The notes under the pieces are model-generated. The model was given only the letters and a program-made list of their open reading frames with translations. It made no database searches and was not told where the DNA came from. Shown piece by piece: positions 34,052 through 42,532 of a DNA stretch of 45,290 nucleotides. The stretch comes from a candidate division WS1 bacterium. Its GTDB lineage: Bacteria > Armatimonadota > Zipacnadia > Zipacnadales > UBA5352. Location of the stretch: assembly GCA_003566775.1 (NCBI GenBank), contig PXBW01000198.1, forward strand, positions 1 to 45,290. The letters run 5' to 3'. The position numbers were made by a program, and so were the translations under genes. The stretch's first letter is position 1. Every line of letters starts with the position of its first letter.

Positions 34052-35113
34052 TCACATCGGTGTGAAGTCGATCTCTTCACTGATCTTAGCTACGGTCTCC
34101 GCCACGAGTGTGGCGGCCTTCTCGAGATCCCCAAGAGAGAGTATCTCCACCGGAGTGTGCATGTACCGATTCGGCACACTCACCAGGCCCACCGCGACAC
34201 CCGCGCGCGTCAGTTGCATCACATTAGCATCGGTTCCGGTGCCCCGGGGACATGCCGAGATATGCACGTCGATTTCAAGCTCATCGGCAGTGTCCTGCAG
34301 CATCTCGCCGACGACGGGGTTGATGTTGGGCCCGCGAGCGATGACCGGTCCGTCGCCGATCTTGATGTCCCCCTGCTTCGTCTTATCACAACCGGGGTAG
34401 TCGCTGGCGTGAGTCACATCGACCGCAATCCCGGCGACCGGGTCGATACCGTACGCGCTGGTGCGTGCACCGCGCAGTCCCAACTCCTCCTGCACGGTTG
34501 AGACGGCATAGAGGCCGCAGTCAAGCTCACGATCGGCGAGGAGACGCAGTGCCTCCATGCAGACGAATGTCCCCATCTTGTCATCGAAGCCCGGAGCGAC
34601 CACGAGGTCGCGATCCAGTTCCTGGAAGTCCGCCTGAAAGGTGACCGGATCGGCCACTGAGACCAGCTTCTCAGCGGCCTCGCGATCCTCCGCGCCTATA
34701 TCGATGAAGAGCTTATCAAGCTCGATCTTCTTGCCACGCTCGGAACTCTTCAAGAGGTGGATCGGCTTGCGTCCTACCACGCCCAGCACCGGGCCGTCCC
34801 TGCCATGGATCAATACCCGGCTGCCCGGAACGATCGATGGATCTACACCGCCGATTGAGGCGAAGTAGATGTACCCTTCGTCGTTGATATATCGCACCAT
34901 GAATCCGATCTGATCGCAGTGCCCGGCGAGCATGACGCGCAATGGGTGGTCCGGCTGTTTGACGCAGATAACGTTTCCGTGTGTGTCGGTGTGAATCTCA
35001 TCGGCGAACTCTTCCATCCGGCCGCGCACCACTCGTTGTGCCGGTTGTTCGAAGCCTGATGGAGATGGCGCGGCGATGAGGTCCTTCAGAAACTTCAGTG
35101 ATTCCTCGCGCAT
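34052..35113 (-). CDS. M42 family metallopeptidase (glutamyl aminopeptidase-like)
   Basis: 353 residues, cytoplasmic dodecameric-type dizinc aminopeptidase. Metal and catalytic residues are readable: H65/D67 (AGHCDQIG), the bridging Asp in GFDDKMG (177-178), the catalytic Glu E209 in VQEELGLRG, D232 (AVDVTH) and the last His in RYMHTPVE. A PDZ-like insert interrupts the catalytic domain, as in TET peptidases. It trims N-terminal residues from peptides. GGGAGAAG lies 6 nt upstream. It is divergent from the arsR gene, sharing a 200-bp control region. Confidence 0.93.
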   Translation of the reverse strand: MREESLKFLKDLIAAPSPSGFEQPAQRVVRGRMEEFADEIHTDTHGNVICVKQPDHPLRVMLAGHCDQIGFMVRYINDEGYIYFASIGGVDPSIVPGSRVLIHGRDGPVLGVVGRKPIHLLKSSERGKKIELDKLFIDIGAEDREAAEKLVSVADPVTFQADFQELDRDLVVAPGFDDKMGTFVCMEALRLLADRELDCGLYAVSTVQEELGLRGARTSAYGIDPVAGIAVDVTHASDYPGCDKTKQGDIKIGDGPVIARGPNINPVVGEMLQDTADELEIDVHISACPRGTGTDANVMQLTRAGVAVGLVSVPNRYMHTPVEILSLGDLEKAATLVAETVAKISEEIDFTPM

Positions 35114-35240
35114 GAGAATCTTCTCCCGATGACGTACTCTGTACTTGAACGTGATCGAAGGCAGACTTCCCTGTGGAGGTCATGCAGTCCTGCAAACGCG
35201 GCTTCAGGCGCGGTGCACCTCGGTGTCATTAGCGGGGAGC

Positions 35241-35270
35241 TTGACGGCACACGAGCTCTTATGCTATTAT
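35241..35270 (+). promoter_or_regulatory. arsR promoter overlapping the operator
   Basis: TTGACG (35241-35246) and TATTAT (35265-35270) are spaced by 18 bp. The -10 box lies inside the first of two palindromes described separately, so binding there should repress transcription. Confidence 0.6.
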
Positions 35271-35293
35271 AAGCATATGCGAATATTAGCATA
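35260..35293. promoter_or_regulatory. Two 18-bp palindromes, probable ArsR-family operator
   Basis: TATGCTATTATAAGCATA (35260-35277) and TATGCGAATATTAGCATA (35276-35293) are imperfect palindromes with arms TATGC/GCATA, overlapping by 2 bp, centres 16 bp apart. They are A+T-rich in a GC-rich setting and precede the ArsR-type start by 22 bp, matching where such repressors bind. Confidence 0.75.
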
Positions 35294-35315
35294 CACGTCG
35301 TTAGCAGGAGGCGAC

Positions 35316-35654
35316 ATGCCCAAGGTGGAGTCGGCCGGGACCGGGCACGGGGAAGAGTTTGATGATCTGTCCTGCTGCGAGGAGATGGCGAGGATATTTC
35401 GCGCGCTGGGAAATGAGACGCGCCTCGGCATACTCAGGCGCATCATGGAGGGGGAGATGTGCGTGAGTGAGATACAGGACGGACTTGACCGCAGCCAGCC
35501 GAACATCTCCCAGCATCTCTCCATACTGCGTGACCGCGGGGTTGTCACAGGAGAGAGGGACGGTGCCAGAGTCTGCTACCGGCTCGCCGACCCACGCGTC
35601 GCCGACCTGCTGGAGCTGGCGGCGAAGATATTCGAGATCGACCCAACACGATGA
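35316..35654 (+). CDS. ArsR/SmtB-family transcriptional repressor
   Basis: 112 residues. Winged helix-turn-helix with LGNETRLGILRRIMEGEMCVSEIQDG, the recognition helix SQPNISQHLSILRDRGVV and the wing ERDGARVCYRL. Cysteines at DLSCCEEM near the N-terminus and MCVSE on the third helix (ELCV-box-like position) could bind metal or sense redox state, but the exact ligand set is unclear. The start at 35316 has AGGAGG 5 nt upstream and follows the two-palindrome operator, so it should autoregulate. The thioredoxin-like lipoprotein gene 53 bp downstream is the likely co-regulated target. Confidence 0.9.
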   Translation: MPKVESAGTGHGEEFDDLSCCEEMARIFRALGNETRLGILRRIMEGEMCVSEIQDGLDRSQPNISQHLSILRDRGVVTGERDGARVCYRLADPRVADLLELAAKIFEIDPTR

Positions 35655-35707
35655 AAACCGTGTTCTTGCGCTTCACAGGAGCGTAGCGGAGAGGAGTAGT
35701 CAGGATA

Positions 35708-36244
35708 ATGAATCGACGGCCAACTCTCATGAGGTGGATCGCGCTGGCTGGAGTTGCAGCGTTGATGGCAATTGCGCTGATCGGCTGTGGTCCGGAGCAG
35801 GAAGTGACTGAGCAGCATCCGGCAGAGATCGCCGACATCGATCACGAACCCACGGAGTCTGATGGTGAGGCGGAAATCGAGGATCCGCCCGCACCGGCGG
35901 AGACGAGCGGCGAGGTAGTATCGGTCAATGAGGGAACCTTCGAGCAGAAGGTGCTCAACGCGGAGGTGCCGGTACTGGTTGACTTCTACGCAGACTGGTG
36001 CCCGCCTTGCCGGGCGCTGGAGCCGACGATGGAGCAACTCGCAAGCGACTACGCAGGGCGCGCGATCATTGCGAAGGTTGACGTCGACGAGAACCCGGGG
36101 CTTGCAGAGCGGTACGAGGTCCGGGGTATCCCGGCGCTCTTTCTCATCAAGGACGGGGAAGTCGTCGATGAGGTTACGGGTGCCCAGCCGCAGCGCGTGT
36201 TCGAGCGAATGCTCGATGAGTCACTGGCGGAAGATGGTGGCTGA
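35708..36244 (+). CDS. Thioredoxin-domain lipoprotein
   Basis: 178 residues. A lipobox (ALIGC, Cys at 27) follows a hydrophobic segment, so the mature protein is lipid-anchored on the periplasmic side. An acidic, proline-rich linker of about 45 residues precedes a thioredoxin fold with active site ADWCPPCRALEP. WCPPC replaces the usual WCGPC; this may shift the redox potential. cis-Pro is in RGIPALF. It could reduce or oxidise exported disulfides. It follows the ArsR regulator, suggesting redox or metal-responsive expression. The ATG at 35708 is the only start that keeps the full signal. Confidence 0.9.
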   Translation: MNRRPTLMRWIALAGVAALMAIALIGCGPEQEVTEQHPAEIADIDHEPTESDGEAEIEDPPAPAETSGEVVSVNEGTFEQKVLNAEVPVLVDFYADWCPPCRALEPTMEQLASDYAGRAIIAKVDVDENPGLAERYEVRGIPALFLIKDGEVVDEVTGAQPQRVFERMLDESLAEDGG

Positions 36245-36268
36245 TCACCCCGCATTCGGATCAAGGAC

Positions 36269-36296
36269 GGCTGACGACGAGGCCTCGTCGTCAGCC
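36269..36296. terminator. 28-bp perfect palindrome between convergent genes
   Basis: The sequence GGCTGACGACGAG and its exact inverse meet at AGGCCT with no loop bases beyond the centre. It lies between thioredoxin (+) and isomerase (-) stops and can form a 12-bp-or-so hairpin in either transcript. A T-run is lacking, so it could also be a protein-binding palindrome. Confidence 0.55.
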
Positions 36297-36321
36297 GCCT
36301 GCGTGATCATGGCGTGCTGTC

Positions 36322-37143
36322 TCACAGCAGGGGCGTTAGGAGTTCGATGCCCTTCTTGATGTCCGCGATCTGTTTGTCGCCGGAGATCTCCCGCTCGATC
36401 GTCAGGGCTCCGGTGAAGCCGCATTCCTTCAGCTTCGGCACCAGCACCGGGAAGTTCACCTTGCCCTCTCCCAGTGGCTTCTCCTTTCGGAGCGAGTTGC
36501 CGTCAGTGGGGTACTCTCCGTCCTTCGCGTGTACTCCGCGCACCCACTCGCCGAAGGTATCAAGCGCATCGACCGGATTCGCCTTCCCGTACATCAGCAG
36601 GTTAGCCGGGTCGAGGTTGATCCCCATGTTCTCGCTGCCCACGTCCTGAATCGTGCGAAGCAGCGTGATCGGCGTCTCCTGTCCGGTCTCAAACCAGAAC
36701 TCGACACCGAGGCGGTCACAGGTCGCCATCACCTGCTTGAGAGCGACGACTGTACCCTGATAGAGCGGATCGCCGGGGTGTTCGGGGATGAAGCCGCAGT
36801 GCGTGGTGATCGACTGTACGGACATCTCCGCCGCACACCGTGCCGCCTGCTCCAGAGCCTGCACGCGCTGCGCCCGCCATGCCTCCGGCACGAGTCCGAT
36901 CGACGTCGGTCCCTCGATGAAGTCCCAGACAGGGAGGCCGGGCAGCGATGCCCAGAGGGTCGTTATCTCAACGCCGTGATCGTCGGCGATCGCTTTCACC
37001 TCGAGGCCCTGCTCGACCGTCATGCTCTGTGGCCAGCCAAGCTGTGCGGTGGGTACGCCGATCTCCGCAACCTTCCTGAGCGCGCCCTCTGGATCGTCGC
37101 GCAGTTGCATCATCACGCCGAGTTTGAGCTTCTCATCCGCCAT
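36322..37143 (-). CDS. Sugar phosphate isomerase/epimerase family, TIM barrel
   Basis: 273 residues. Pattern of AP_endonuc_2 barrels: LGVMMQLRDDPEGALRKVAE at the start, THCGFIPEHP, the metal-ligand Glu in FWFETGQE, GINLDPANLLMYG, GVHAKDGEYP (His/Lys/Asp) and the last Glu in TIEREI. Substrate unknown. GGGAGGAC lies 7 nt before the ATG. It converges with the thioredoxin gene across the 28-bp palindrome. Confidence 0.85.
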   Translation of the reverse strand: MADEKLKLGVMMQLRDDPEGALRKVAEIGVPTAQLGWPQSMTVEQGLEVKAIADDHGVEITTLWASLPGLPVWDFIEGPTSIGLVPEAWRAQRVQALEQAARCAAEMSVQSITTHCGFIPEHPGDPLYQGTVVALKQVMATCDRLGVEFWFETGQETPITLLRTIQDVGSENMGINLDPANLLMYGKANPVDALDTFGEWVRGVHAKDGEYPTDGNSLRKEKPLGEGKVNFPVLVPKLKECGFTGALTIEREISGDKQIADIKKGIELLTPLL

Positions 37144-37265
37144 CGGTCAAGTCCTCCCGTGTTCTCCATGTAGGTCGGTCCCATCATAACAGCAGTTCAC
37201 CTCTGCGGGCACTTTCCCCTCCCGTCAGTGCGCTCATGAGGCGGAGGTCATCTTCGGCAAATGAA

Positions 37266-37300
37266 GAAGCCACCCGCATCTTCTACTCGCGGGTGGCTTC
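37266..37300 (-). terminator. Rho-independent terminator of the 3D-domain gene
   Basis: A perfect 12-bp stem pairs 37266-37277 with 37289-37300 across 11 nt. On the minus strand it ends in GGCTTC followed by TTCATTTG, 24 bp past the stop at 37324. Confidence 0.75.
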
Positions 37301-37323
37301 AGATAATCCTCGCGGCGGTGCTC

Positions 37324-37977
37324 TTACAGTTCTTCCTCATCACAGGGCGGCTCGGCCCAGACCGGCGGCTCCCAGTCGTCGGGCTTTCTGCCCCAGTTGC
37401 TGGTCGGAGGCACCCGGTGCAGCGGCACGTAGATGGTGTCCCTGCGACCGATCTTCCTGCACATGTGATGCGCTCCCTCCATGCACACATCGAAGCGATG
37501 GGGCCCCTTGATCGCTCCGCCGATGTCCTCGATGATCAGCACCTTGTTGATCGGAGGGCCCATCCAGATCACGCTGCCCGGACCCCAGTACTTCGGATCG
37601 GCGGCGGCGATTCCCTGACGCGCGGGCGACCCCCAGCGCGTCGTCCTGCCCGCGTCGGGGCAGCCGGAGCAGTACGAGGTGATGTGGCACTCCTCCGCTT
37701 CCTTCTGCAGACCGTTGACCAGCATCGGGAGCTTCCATGCGGGCTGACTGTGCCAGCACTCGTCGAAGATGTCCTCGATCACGGAGGTCAGAGGGTGTTC
37801 CGCGGGCCAGACCGAAGGCCACGGCAGCCACGAGTGTTCGTTGACAAACTCAGTTGTGTCGGCAAATTCGCCTGTGTAGGCAGGCGCCTGAATTGCCAGA
37901 ATACACGTCAGCGCGCAGAGCGTGATTGCGATCACGACGCGCGACGGATTGCTGCTCGACGGATCATCGGACTTCAT
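37324..37977 (-). CDS. Membrane-anchored 3D-domain (double-psi barrel) protein
   Basis: 217 residues. One N-terminal hydrophobic helix (VVIAITLCALTCILAIQAPA), then a 3D (Asp-Asp-Asp) domain: TSYCSG (100-105), GIAAADPKYWGPGSVIW, EDIGGAIKG (149-157) and RFDVCM (161-166), then a C-terminal tail rich in P, W and E. 3D domains occur in MltA and YuiC, where the aspartates cut peptidoglycan glycan strands; the three aspartates are at the expected places. Four extra cysteines (TSYCSGC, VCMEGAHHMC) may form disulfides, which is uncommon. A start at 37977 is preferred by AGAGAG; an upstream ATG at 38046 lacks a ribosome site. Confidence 0.78.
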   Translation of the reverse strand: MKSDDPSSSNPSRVVIAITLCALTCILAIQAPAYTGEFADTTEFVNEHSWLPWPSVWPAEHPLTSVIEDIFDECWHSQPAWKLPMLVNGLQKEAEECHITSYCSGCPDAGRTTRWGSPARQGIAAADPKYWGPGSVIWMGPPINKVLIIEDIGGAIKGPHRFDVCMEGAHHMCRKIGRRDTIYVPLHRVPPTSNWGRKPDDWEPPVWAEPPCDEEEL

Positions 37978-38242
37978 CAAACCAACTCTCTTGAGCCACC
38001 CTTTCGCGTCGGCGGCGACCCTGGACAGGGACGCGAGCGGCCGCATTGTCCGTGCGGGTGCTTGCTTCCGGGGCGGGGGCCGAGGCGAGTTCGGATGGGG
38101 TTTTCAACAGGTTTTGAACCGCAATACCAACATGCAATTAGAAACCGTAGCATAGATACCGGGTGAAATGCAAGGCCGCGAAGCAGTCTCATCCACCGGT
38201 CGTGCGGGTCTGCGTCTCATAGGTTGGCCGCAGCGATTCGGT

Positions 38243-39070
38243 TCAGATGCCCAGCAGGCGTCGCGCATTCCCTGAGCCGATCGCCTCTCGCTGCTTGCGA
38301 CTTATGTCCAGCGAGCGGAACCACTCGATATTGGGGACGCTCTGACCGACGATGAAGTAATCTGTCGCGAAGAGCATCCTGCGCCAGTGCCGCTCGATGA
38401 AGCCCCGCGCGAACTCAGCGTCCCGGGTCATCGCGTTATGCCCGGAGCCTGCGGACATGTCCAACCACAGATTCTCGTGCCCGGCCATAAGCCGGTCGAT
38501 CGCGCCGCCGGGCTCGATAGGGCCATCTGGATATCCCTCGCGTGGATCGTCCCCGGAGATCGCCGTCCAGAACGCCGGACCGTGGCCTACGAACTGACAC
38601 TGTGGGAACCGCTGCAACATCCGTTCCAGCCGGGGAAGGCCTCGCTCATCCCGGCAGTAGGTAGGCCCCATGTCGAAGAGGTACGGTATCCCGTGTTCGG
38701 CGCACTTCTCGTAGATCGGCAGGTTCAACTCGTTGTCGAACGCCAGGCCATTTAGCGCCTCGCCGAAGCCCCGCGCGCCGTGGCGCTCGATGAAGGCGTC
38801 CATTAGCGCTGGAAGGTCCCTCATGCGCGGGTCGAAGCAGCAGAACGCTATCAGTCTCTCCGGGTAAAGGTCCCGATCTTCGATCGCGTCTTCAGAGAGA
38901 TAGTACCCGCCCACATGTACCTCCGGGCTCTCGAGCGGCAGCAGCACCGCCATCTCTATCTCGTTGCGGTCCATCCACTCTACCAGCCCATGAACCGACG
39001 GGGATCTGCGCCCGCGCGGGTACTCGTGACGAAAGCAGTTGCCCAGGTGCACGTGGAAGTCTATCAGCAT
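38243..39070 (-). CDS. Amidohydrolase-2 family TIM-barrel hydrolase
   Basis: 275 residues. IDFHVHLGN at the N-terminus provides the HxH metal pair, with IPYLFDMGPTY, QFVGHGPAFW and LFATDYFIV giving the second His and the late Asp. These are hallmarks of the ACMSD-like/amidohydrolase-2 group of metal-dependent hydrolases and decarboxylases. The substrate is unknown. It is divergent from the C39-like gene at 39241. The start ATG has a weak Shine-Dalgarno. Confidence 0.82.
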   Translation of the reverse strand: MLIDFHVHLGNCFRHEYPRGRRSPSVHGLVEWMDRNEIEMAVLLPLESPEVHVGGYYLSEDAIEDRDLYPERLIAFCCFDPRMRDLPALMDAFIERHGARGFGEALNGLAFDNELNLPIYEKCAEHGIPYLFDMGPTYCRDERGLPRLERMLQRFPQCQFVGHGPAFWTAISGDDPREGYPDGPIEPGGAIDRLMAGHENLWLDMSAGSGHNAMTRDAEFARGFIERHWRRMLFATDYFIVGQSVPNIEWFRSLDISRKQREAIGSGNARRLLGI

Positions 39071-39240
39071 GGCGACACATCCCGATGCCGAGGATCGCGC
39101 TCTGATGTTGCTTCGGCACTCACGGAAAGCTCACCTGCCAGGCGACCGGAGGATTCTCACGATCGGAGGAGAATGTATGCCGTGACGAGCGCGCCGGTGC
39201 GTATCCTGCGACGAGCCCCGCCTAAAGAGAGGCAGCAGCC

Positions 39241-40206
39241 ATGGCCGGTAATCGGCGCATGCTTGAAGGCCTTGATTGGAACCCGTCGTGGATATCACAC
39301 ATTGGATGTCAGCATGCCTGCGTGGAGTATCTCGGTCTCGACCTCTCGATGCCGTGGATCCACGGTGGCACCGGCCACGCTTTCGTCGTGAACATCCACG
39401 ACGAACTCTGTCCGAGCGGGCCGACGGCGTGGAACACCGAACACCTCGATCGCCTCGCCGCTAATCTCGGCTATCTCGTCGAAGGTGTGACAGGCAGGAA
39501 TTCCGAGCGTGACTTCGAGGCCAGACAGAAGATTGCGTGGGCGCTTGTTACCGGATGCATCGACACGGATGTCCCCTGCTACGGCTGGGAGTTTGCGATG
39601 CCTGAGTGGTACGTGATCACCGGCTACGACGATGACGGCTACTACTTCGCCGGTCCGTGTGCGGAGGATTATCCGTCGCCGTTGGAACGTGACAGGCTGG
39701 GATGCACGGAGCTTGGCTACCTGTCGGTGCATTGCGTGCTCCCCTGCGAGCCGTCGCCCGACGAGGAGATCGTCTGTGAGGCCATCGGCTTCGCCCTCGA
39801 CCATGCGCGAGGAGACTATGCCTTCGAGGGATACTGCGCCGGGCCGGAGGCGTTCGAGCGCTGGGCGATCGCGCTGGAGAGCGGAAGGGCCAATCGCTTC
39901 GGTGCCGGGTACAATGCTGAATGCTGGCACGAGTGCCGCGGGATGGCGGTTGAGTTCCTTCGCGAGGCGAAGCTGCGTCTCGATCGAGAACAGACGCTGC
40001 TCGATGAGGCTATCAGAGATTACTCCGCGGTGCGCGACGGGCTGGCACGGATCATCCAGCGCCACCCCTTCGAGTTCTCGGATCATATCCCGGAGGACGA
40101 GACGCTCCGTAGCCCCGAGTGTGCCTCGATACTGCGCAGGGCGAAACGAGCGGAGGAACGGGCTCTTGACGCCCTCGCGCGGCTTGGGGACGCTCTACAG
40201 TCCTGA
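39241..40206 (+). CDS. C39/BtrH-like domain protein with helical C-terminus
   Basis: 321 residues. The first half resembles the papain-like fold of peptidase C39 or BtrH N-terminal domains: GCQHACVEYLGLDLSMPWIH near the start, then MPEWYVITGYDDDGYYFAGP, where W-Y-V-I-T-G-Y-D-D-D occupies the usual His/Asp strand. A His at the expected position is not obvious, so catalysis is unsure. The second half is helical (EFLREAKLRLDREQTLLDEA). Homologues include bacteriocin-processing peptidases and acyltransferases of aminoglycoside assembly. GAGAGG lies before the ATG. No peptide precursor or exporter gene is nearby. Confidence 0.6.
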   Translation: MAGNRRMLEGLDWNPSWISHIGCQHACVEYLGLDLSMPWIHGGTGHAFVVNIHDELCPSGPTAWNTEHLDRLAANLGYLVEGVTGRNSERDFEARQKIAWALVTGCIDTDVPCYGWEFAMPEWYVITGYDDDGYYFAGPCAEDYPSPLERDRLGCTELGYLSVHCVLPCEPSPDEEIVCEAIGFALDHARGDYAFEGYCAGPEAFERWAIALESGRANRFGAGYNAECWHECRGMAVEFLREAKLRLDREQTLLDEAIRDYSAVRDGLARIIQRHPFEFSDHIPEDETLRSPECASILRRAKRAEERALDALARLGDALQS

Positions 40207-40660
40207 GCGGTGTGTGAGCTTCTCGGCCGATGTTCGTCGGCCATCGATCCCTGTGCGCCTGTGATCACCACTCCCCCGACCTCGTCCGAACCGGCCGAGC
40301 ACGTCCCCCCTGATGCGGTTCTCATCTCCGCGACGTTTCCAAGTCGCCTCAGACATCCGCCGGGCGCCATTGACATTAAGTTTTCGTGTCGAGCGAGAAT
40401 CGATGCAAGAACGCACCGACTTGCGTGCATTACAGGTAGGGGCACCCCATAATCACACGACAGAAATCTGCCGCAACGCTCTTTGACAACTGAATACCGC
40501 ACCTTTGCCTGCTGGGAAGATGCCGGACTTGTGTGCAGCGTATCGGTTGGGAGGAGTTCAGCAGGAGCAGAATGCGCCACGCAGGAGTGGGCGGTCCTTA
40601 CGTCGAAGGATCGTCCTCCAATCCGACAGCTTCAGATCAGTCACGTAAGGGGGTATGCTG
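40207..40660 (+). other. Structured noncoding leader with boxA-like element
   Basis: 454 bp between the C39-like gene and the membrane glycosyltransferase. A TTGACA (40370-40375) lies upstream without a good -10. A hairpin (40403-40430, ACGCA/TGCGT extended by ATGC/GCAT) is followed by GCTCTTTGACAACTGAATA (about 40478-40496), close to boxA antitermination sequences of rRNA leaders. Then a long-range stem pairs 40543-40555 with 40614-40626 (two mismatches), enclosing an 8-bp hairpin at 40592-40599/40606-40613. No reading frame here is coding. It matches no riboswitch class I recognise. Confidence 0.45.
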
Positions 40661-42532
40661 ATGACCGACGCAGGCGACGAGGCGCAGATCGAGGCGGCAG
40701 ATCGAGAGGGAACGCGGCGTCAATTGCTCCCGGCAGTTGTCGAGTTGCTCGCGCTATCTCTGTTCCTCGCCGCGTCGGTCGGCTTCGCCATCATAACCCC
40801 TCGTCTCGGCGGTCCTGACGAGGACGGCCACCTGATCAACGCGATCGCGATCTCGCGCGGAGCGATGCCGGTTCCTGCCGCCAGCACAGCCGAGCGGGTG
40901 GTGGACGGACAGACGGTCCATGAGTCCGCTCAGGCGCACCACCCTCCGCTGTTCTATGCAATCGTCGCGGGCGCGAATGCCGTCTTCGGAGGCGATCCTG
41001 CGCTGCTGACGCCGATCGGTCGCGGCCTAAACGTGCTGGCGGGCCTTGCCGCGTTGCTGCTTCTGCGGGCCGCCGCGCATCGAATCTTCCCTGCTCGCAG
41101 GGCCGCGATCGCGGCCGGGATTGCCATAGCTGCCGGCTCGGCGACCTTCACGTACATAATGGGCAGCTTCAACAACGAGCCGCTTGCGGCGATGATGATC
41201 TGCCTCTCCATCTACCTCGCGGCACGGGCGCTGGAGGCTCCGCATCCGCGGCCCTGGATGCTCGCGCTCGGGGCCTGCCTCGGCGCGGGTCTCCTGGTGA
41301 AGCTCACGGCGGCGGTTATCGTTGTGCCGCTGGCGATCTTGACCACGCTATCGGTGCTTCGCGCGCCTTCGGATCGGCGCGGACAGGCGCTGGTATCGGG
41401 CGGGGCCGCGCTCGCATTGGCGGCGCTGATCTCCGCCCCCTGGTTCATCCGCAACTACCTGCTCTTCGGCACTCCCACCTTCAACTGCGCCTACCGCCCG
41501 CTCGTTCACTCGATGGGGGAGCTTATCTTCGACGAGTGGCTGCCCGCCGGCATTCTCGCCCTCTTCACTCTGGAGGAGTTGCTTGCAGGAACCTGGTGGC
41601 CGGAGTGGCTGCTGCGCGACTATCACACTCGCCTGGCCGACGCCATATTCGGGGAGATAACCCATCTGAGCCGGCCCATCCCGTTTCTTGTAATCGCGAT
41701 CGCGCCGACTCTCGTCGCGGTCTTCGGCTGGGTGCGTATGCTGCGCCGCCGGGCAGAGGACAGCATCGACAGCCATGAGCACGCGATGCTGGCGGTGCTG
41801 ATACTGATCCCGCTGGTCAGTGTCCTCGGCATCGTCCATCAGACTCTGCTGGTGGATGCGCATATCGTTCGCTGGCCGGGACGCTACGCGCCGGGCTTCA
41901 TCCCGCCGCTGGGGATGGCGATCGGCCTCGGAGTAGCGGCGCTGCTCCCCCGGCGGCTGCATGGGGCGCTCGCTGTCATCGCGCTCGTGTCGGCAATGCA
42001 CATCAACGCGAGCGCGCTTTCGAGAGTGCATTCATTCTACGAGGCAGGTGCCGAGACGCGGGTGAATGATACCGCGCAGTTGTCCGGCCAGTCAGCGGTC
42101 GTCGGGGGTGAGATGGCCGTGCATGCGGCGGATCTTCCACAGGTCCGCGACCATCTCCATCCCGTCGGTGAAGGCGCTGACCCGTGTATCGGGAGAGTCG
42201 ATCCAGCGGACTGGTACCTCCACCACCTCGAAGCCGAGTCGCAGCGCGATGAAGATCAGTTCCGCGTCGAAGGCCCAGCGTTCGAGGCGCTGGTGCGGGA
42301 AGATCGCCTCGACCGCCTCGCGGGTGAACATCTTGAAGCCGCACTGGGTGTCGGTGATGCCGGAGCCGAGGATGCCGCGCTGCACGACCGAGAACATCTT
42401 CCCCGCGGTCTCGCGCATCAGCGGCTGGCGCTTCTCAAGTCGCGCGCCCTCGGCGGCGCGAGAGCCGATGGCGACATCCGCGCCCGACTCAATCGCCGCC
42501 ATCAGGTCCTCGGCGTGCTCGATCGGTGTTGA
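40661..42532 (+). CDS. Polytopic membrane GT-C-type glycosyltransferase-like protein, DUF2142-like
   Basis: 623 codons if read to the first stop. The first 466 residues contain about 10 transmembrane helices. The pattern PDEDGH (52-57) followed by HHPPLFY (93-99) fits GT-C/DUF2142-type proteins, which use polyprenyl-phosphate sugars to modify surface glycans. The reading frame then continues for about 150 codons antisense through the convergent glycosyltransferase gene, with low-hydrophobicity sequence that is not protein-like. The natural end is probably near 42060-42090. A one-base indel there would create a stop. The start at 40661 has AAGGGGG 7 nt upstream. The first 466 residues are sure, the tail is not. 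Confidence 0.75.
   Translation: MTDAGDEAQIEAADREGTRRQLLPAVVELLALSLFLAASVGFAIITPRLGGPDEDGHLINAIAISRGAMPVPAASTAERVVDGQTVHESAQAHHPPLFYAIVAGANAVFGGDPALLTPIGRGLNVLAGLAALLLLRAAAHRIFPARRAAIAAGIAIAAGSATFTYIMGSFNNEPLAAMMICLSIYLAARALEAPHPRPWMLALGACLGAGLLVKLTAAVIVVPLAILTTLSVLRAPSDRRGQALVSGGAALALAALISAPWFIRNYLLFGTPTFNCAYRPLVHSMGELIFDEWLPAGILALFTLEELLAGTWWPEWLLRDYHTRLADAIFGEITHLSRPIPFLVIAIAPTLVAVFGWVRMLRRRAEDSIDSHEHAMLAVLILIPLVSVLGIVHQTLLVDAHIVRWPGRYAPGFIPPLGMAIGLGVAALLPRRLHGALAVIALVSAMHINASALSRVHSFYEAGAETRVNDTAQLSGQSAVVGGEMAVHAADLPQVRDHLHPVGEGADPCIGRVDPADWYLHHLEAESQRDEDQFRVEGPAFEALVREDRLDRLAGEHLEAALGVGDAGAEDAALHDREHLPRGLAHQRLALLKSRALGGARADGDIRARLNRRHQVLGVLDRC

Noticed and set aside
37266-37300. 12-bp inverted repeat considered as a CRISPR-like or mobile-element repeat
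   Set aside because: It occurs once, has no spacer array, and fits a minus-strand terminator at the end of the 3D-domain gene.
40370-40400. TTGACA as a full promoter for the leader
   Set aside because: The only -10-like hexamer (GAGAAT) is 19 bp away and poor, so I mention the -35 only within the leader entry.
40207-40660. Cobalamin, c-di-GMP or other known riboswitch
   Set aside because: Characteristic conserved blocks of these classes are absent; GCCAC occurs but without the rest of the cobalamin core.
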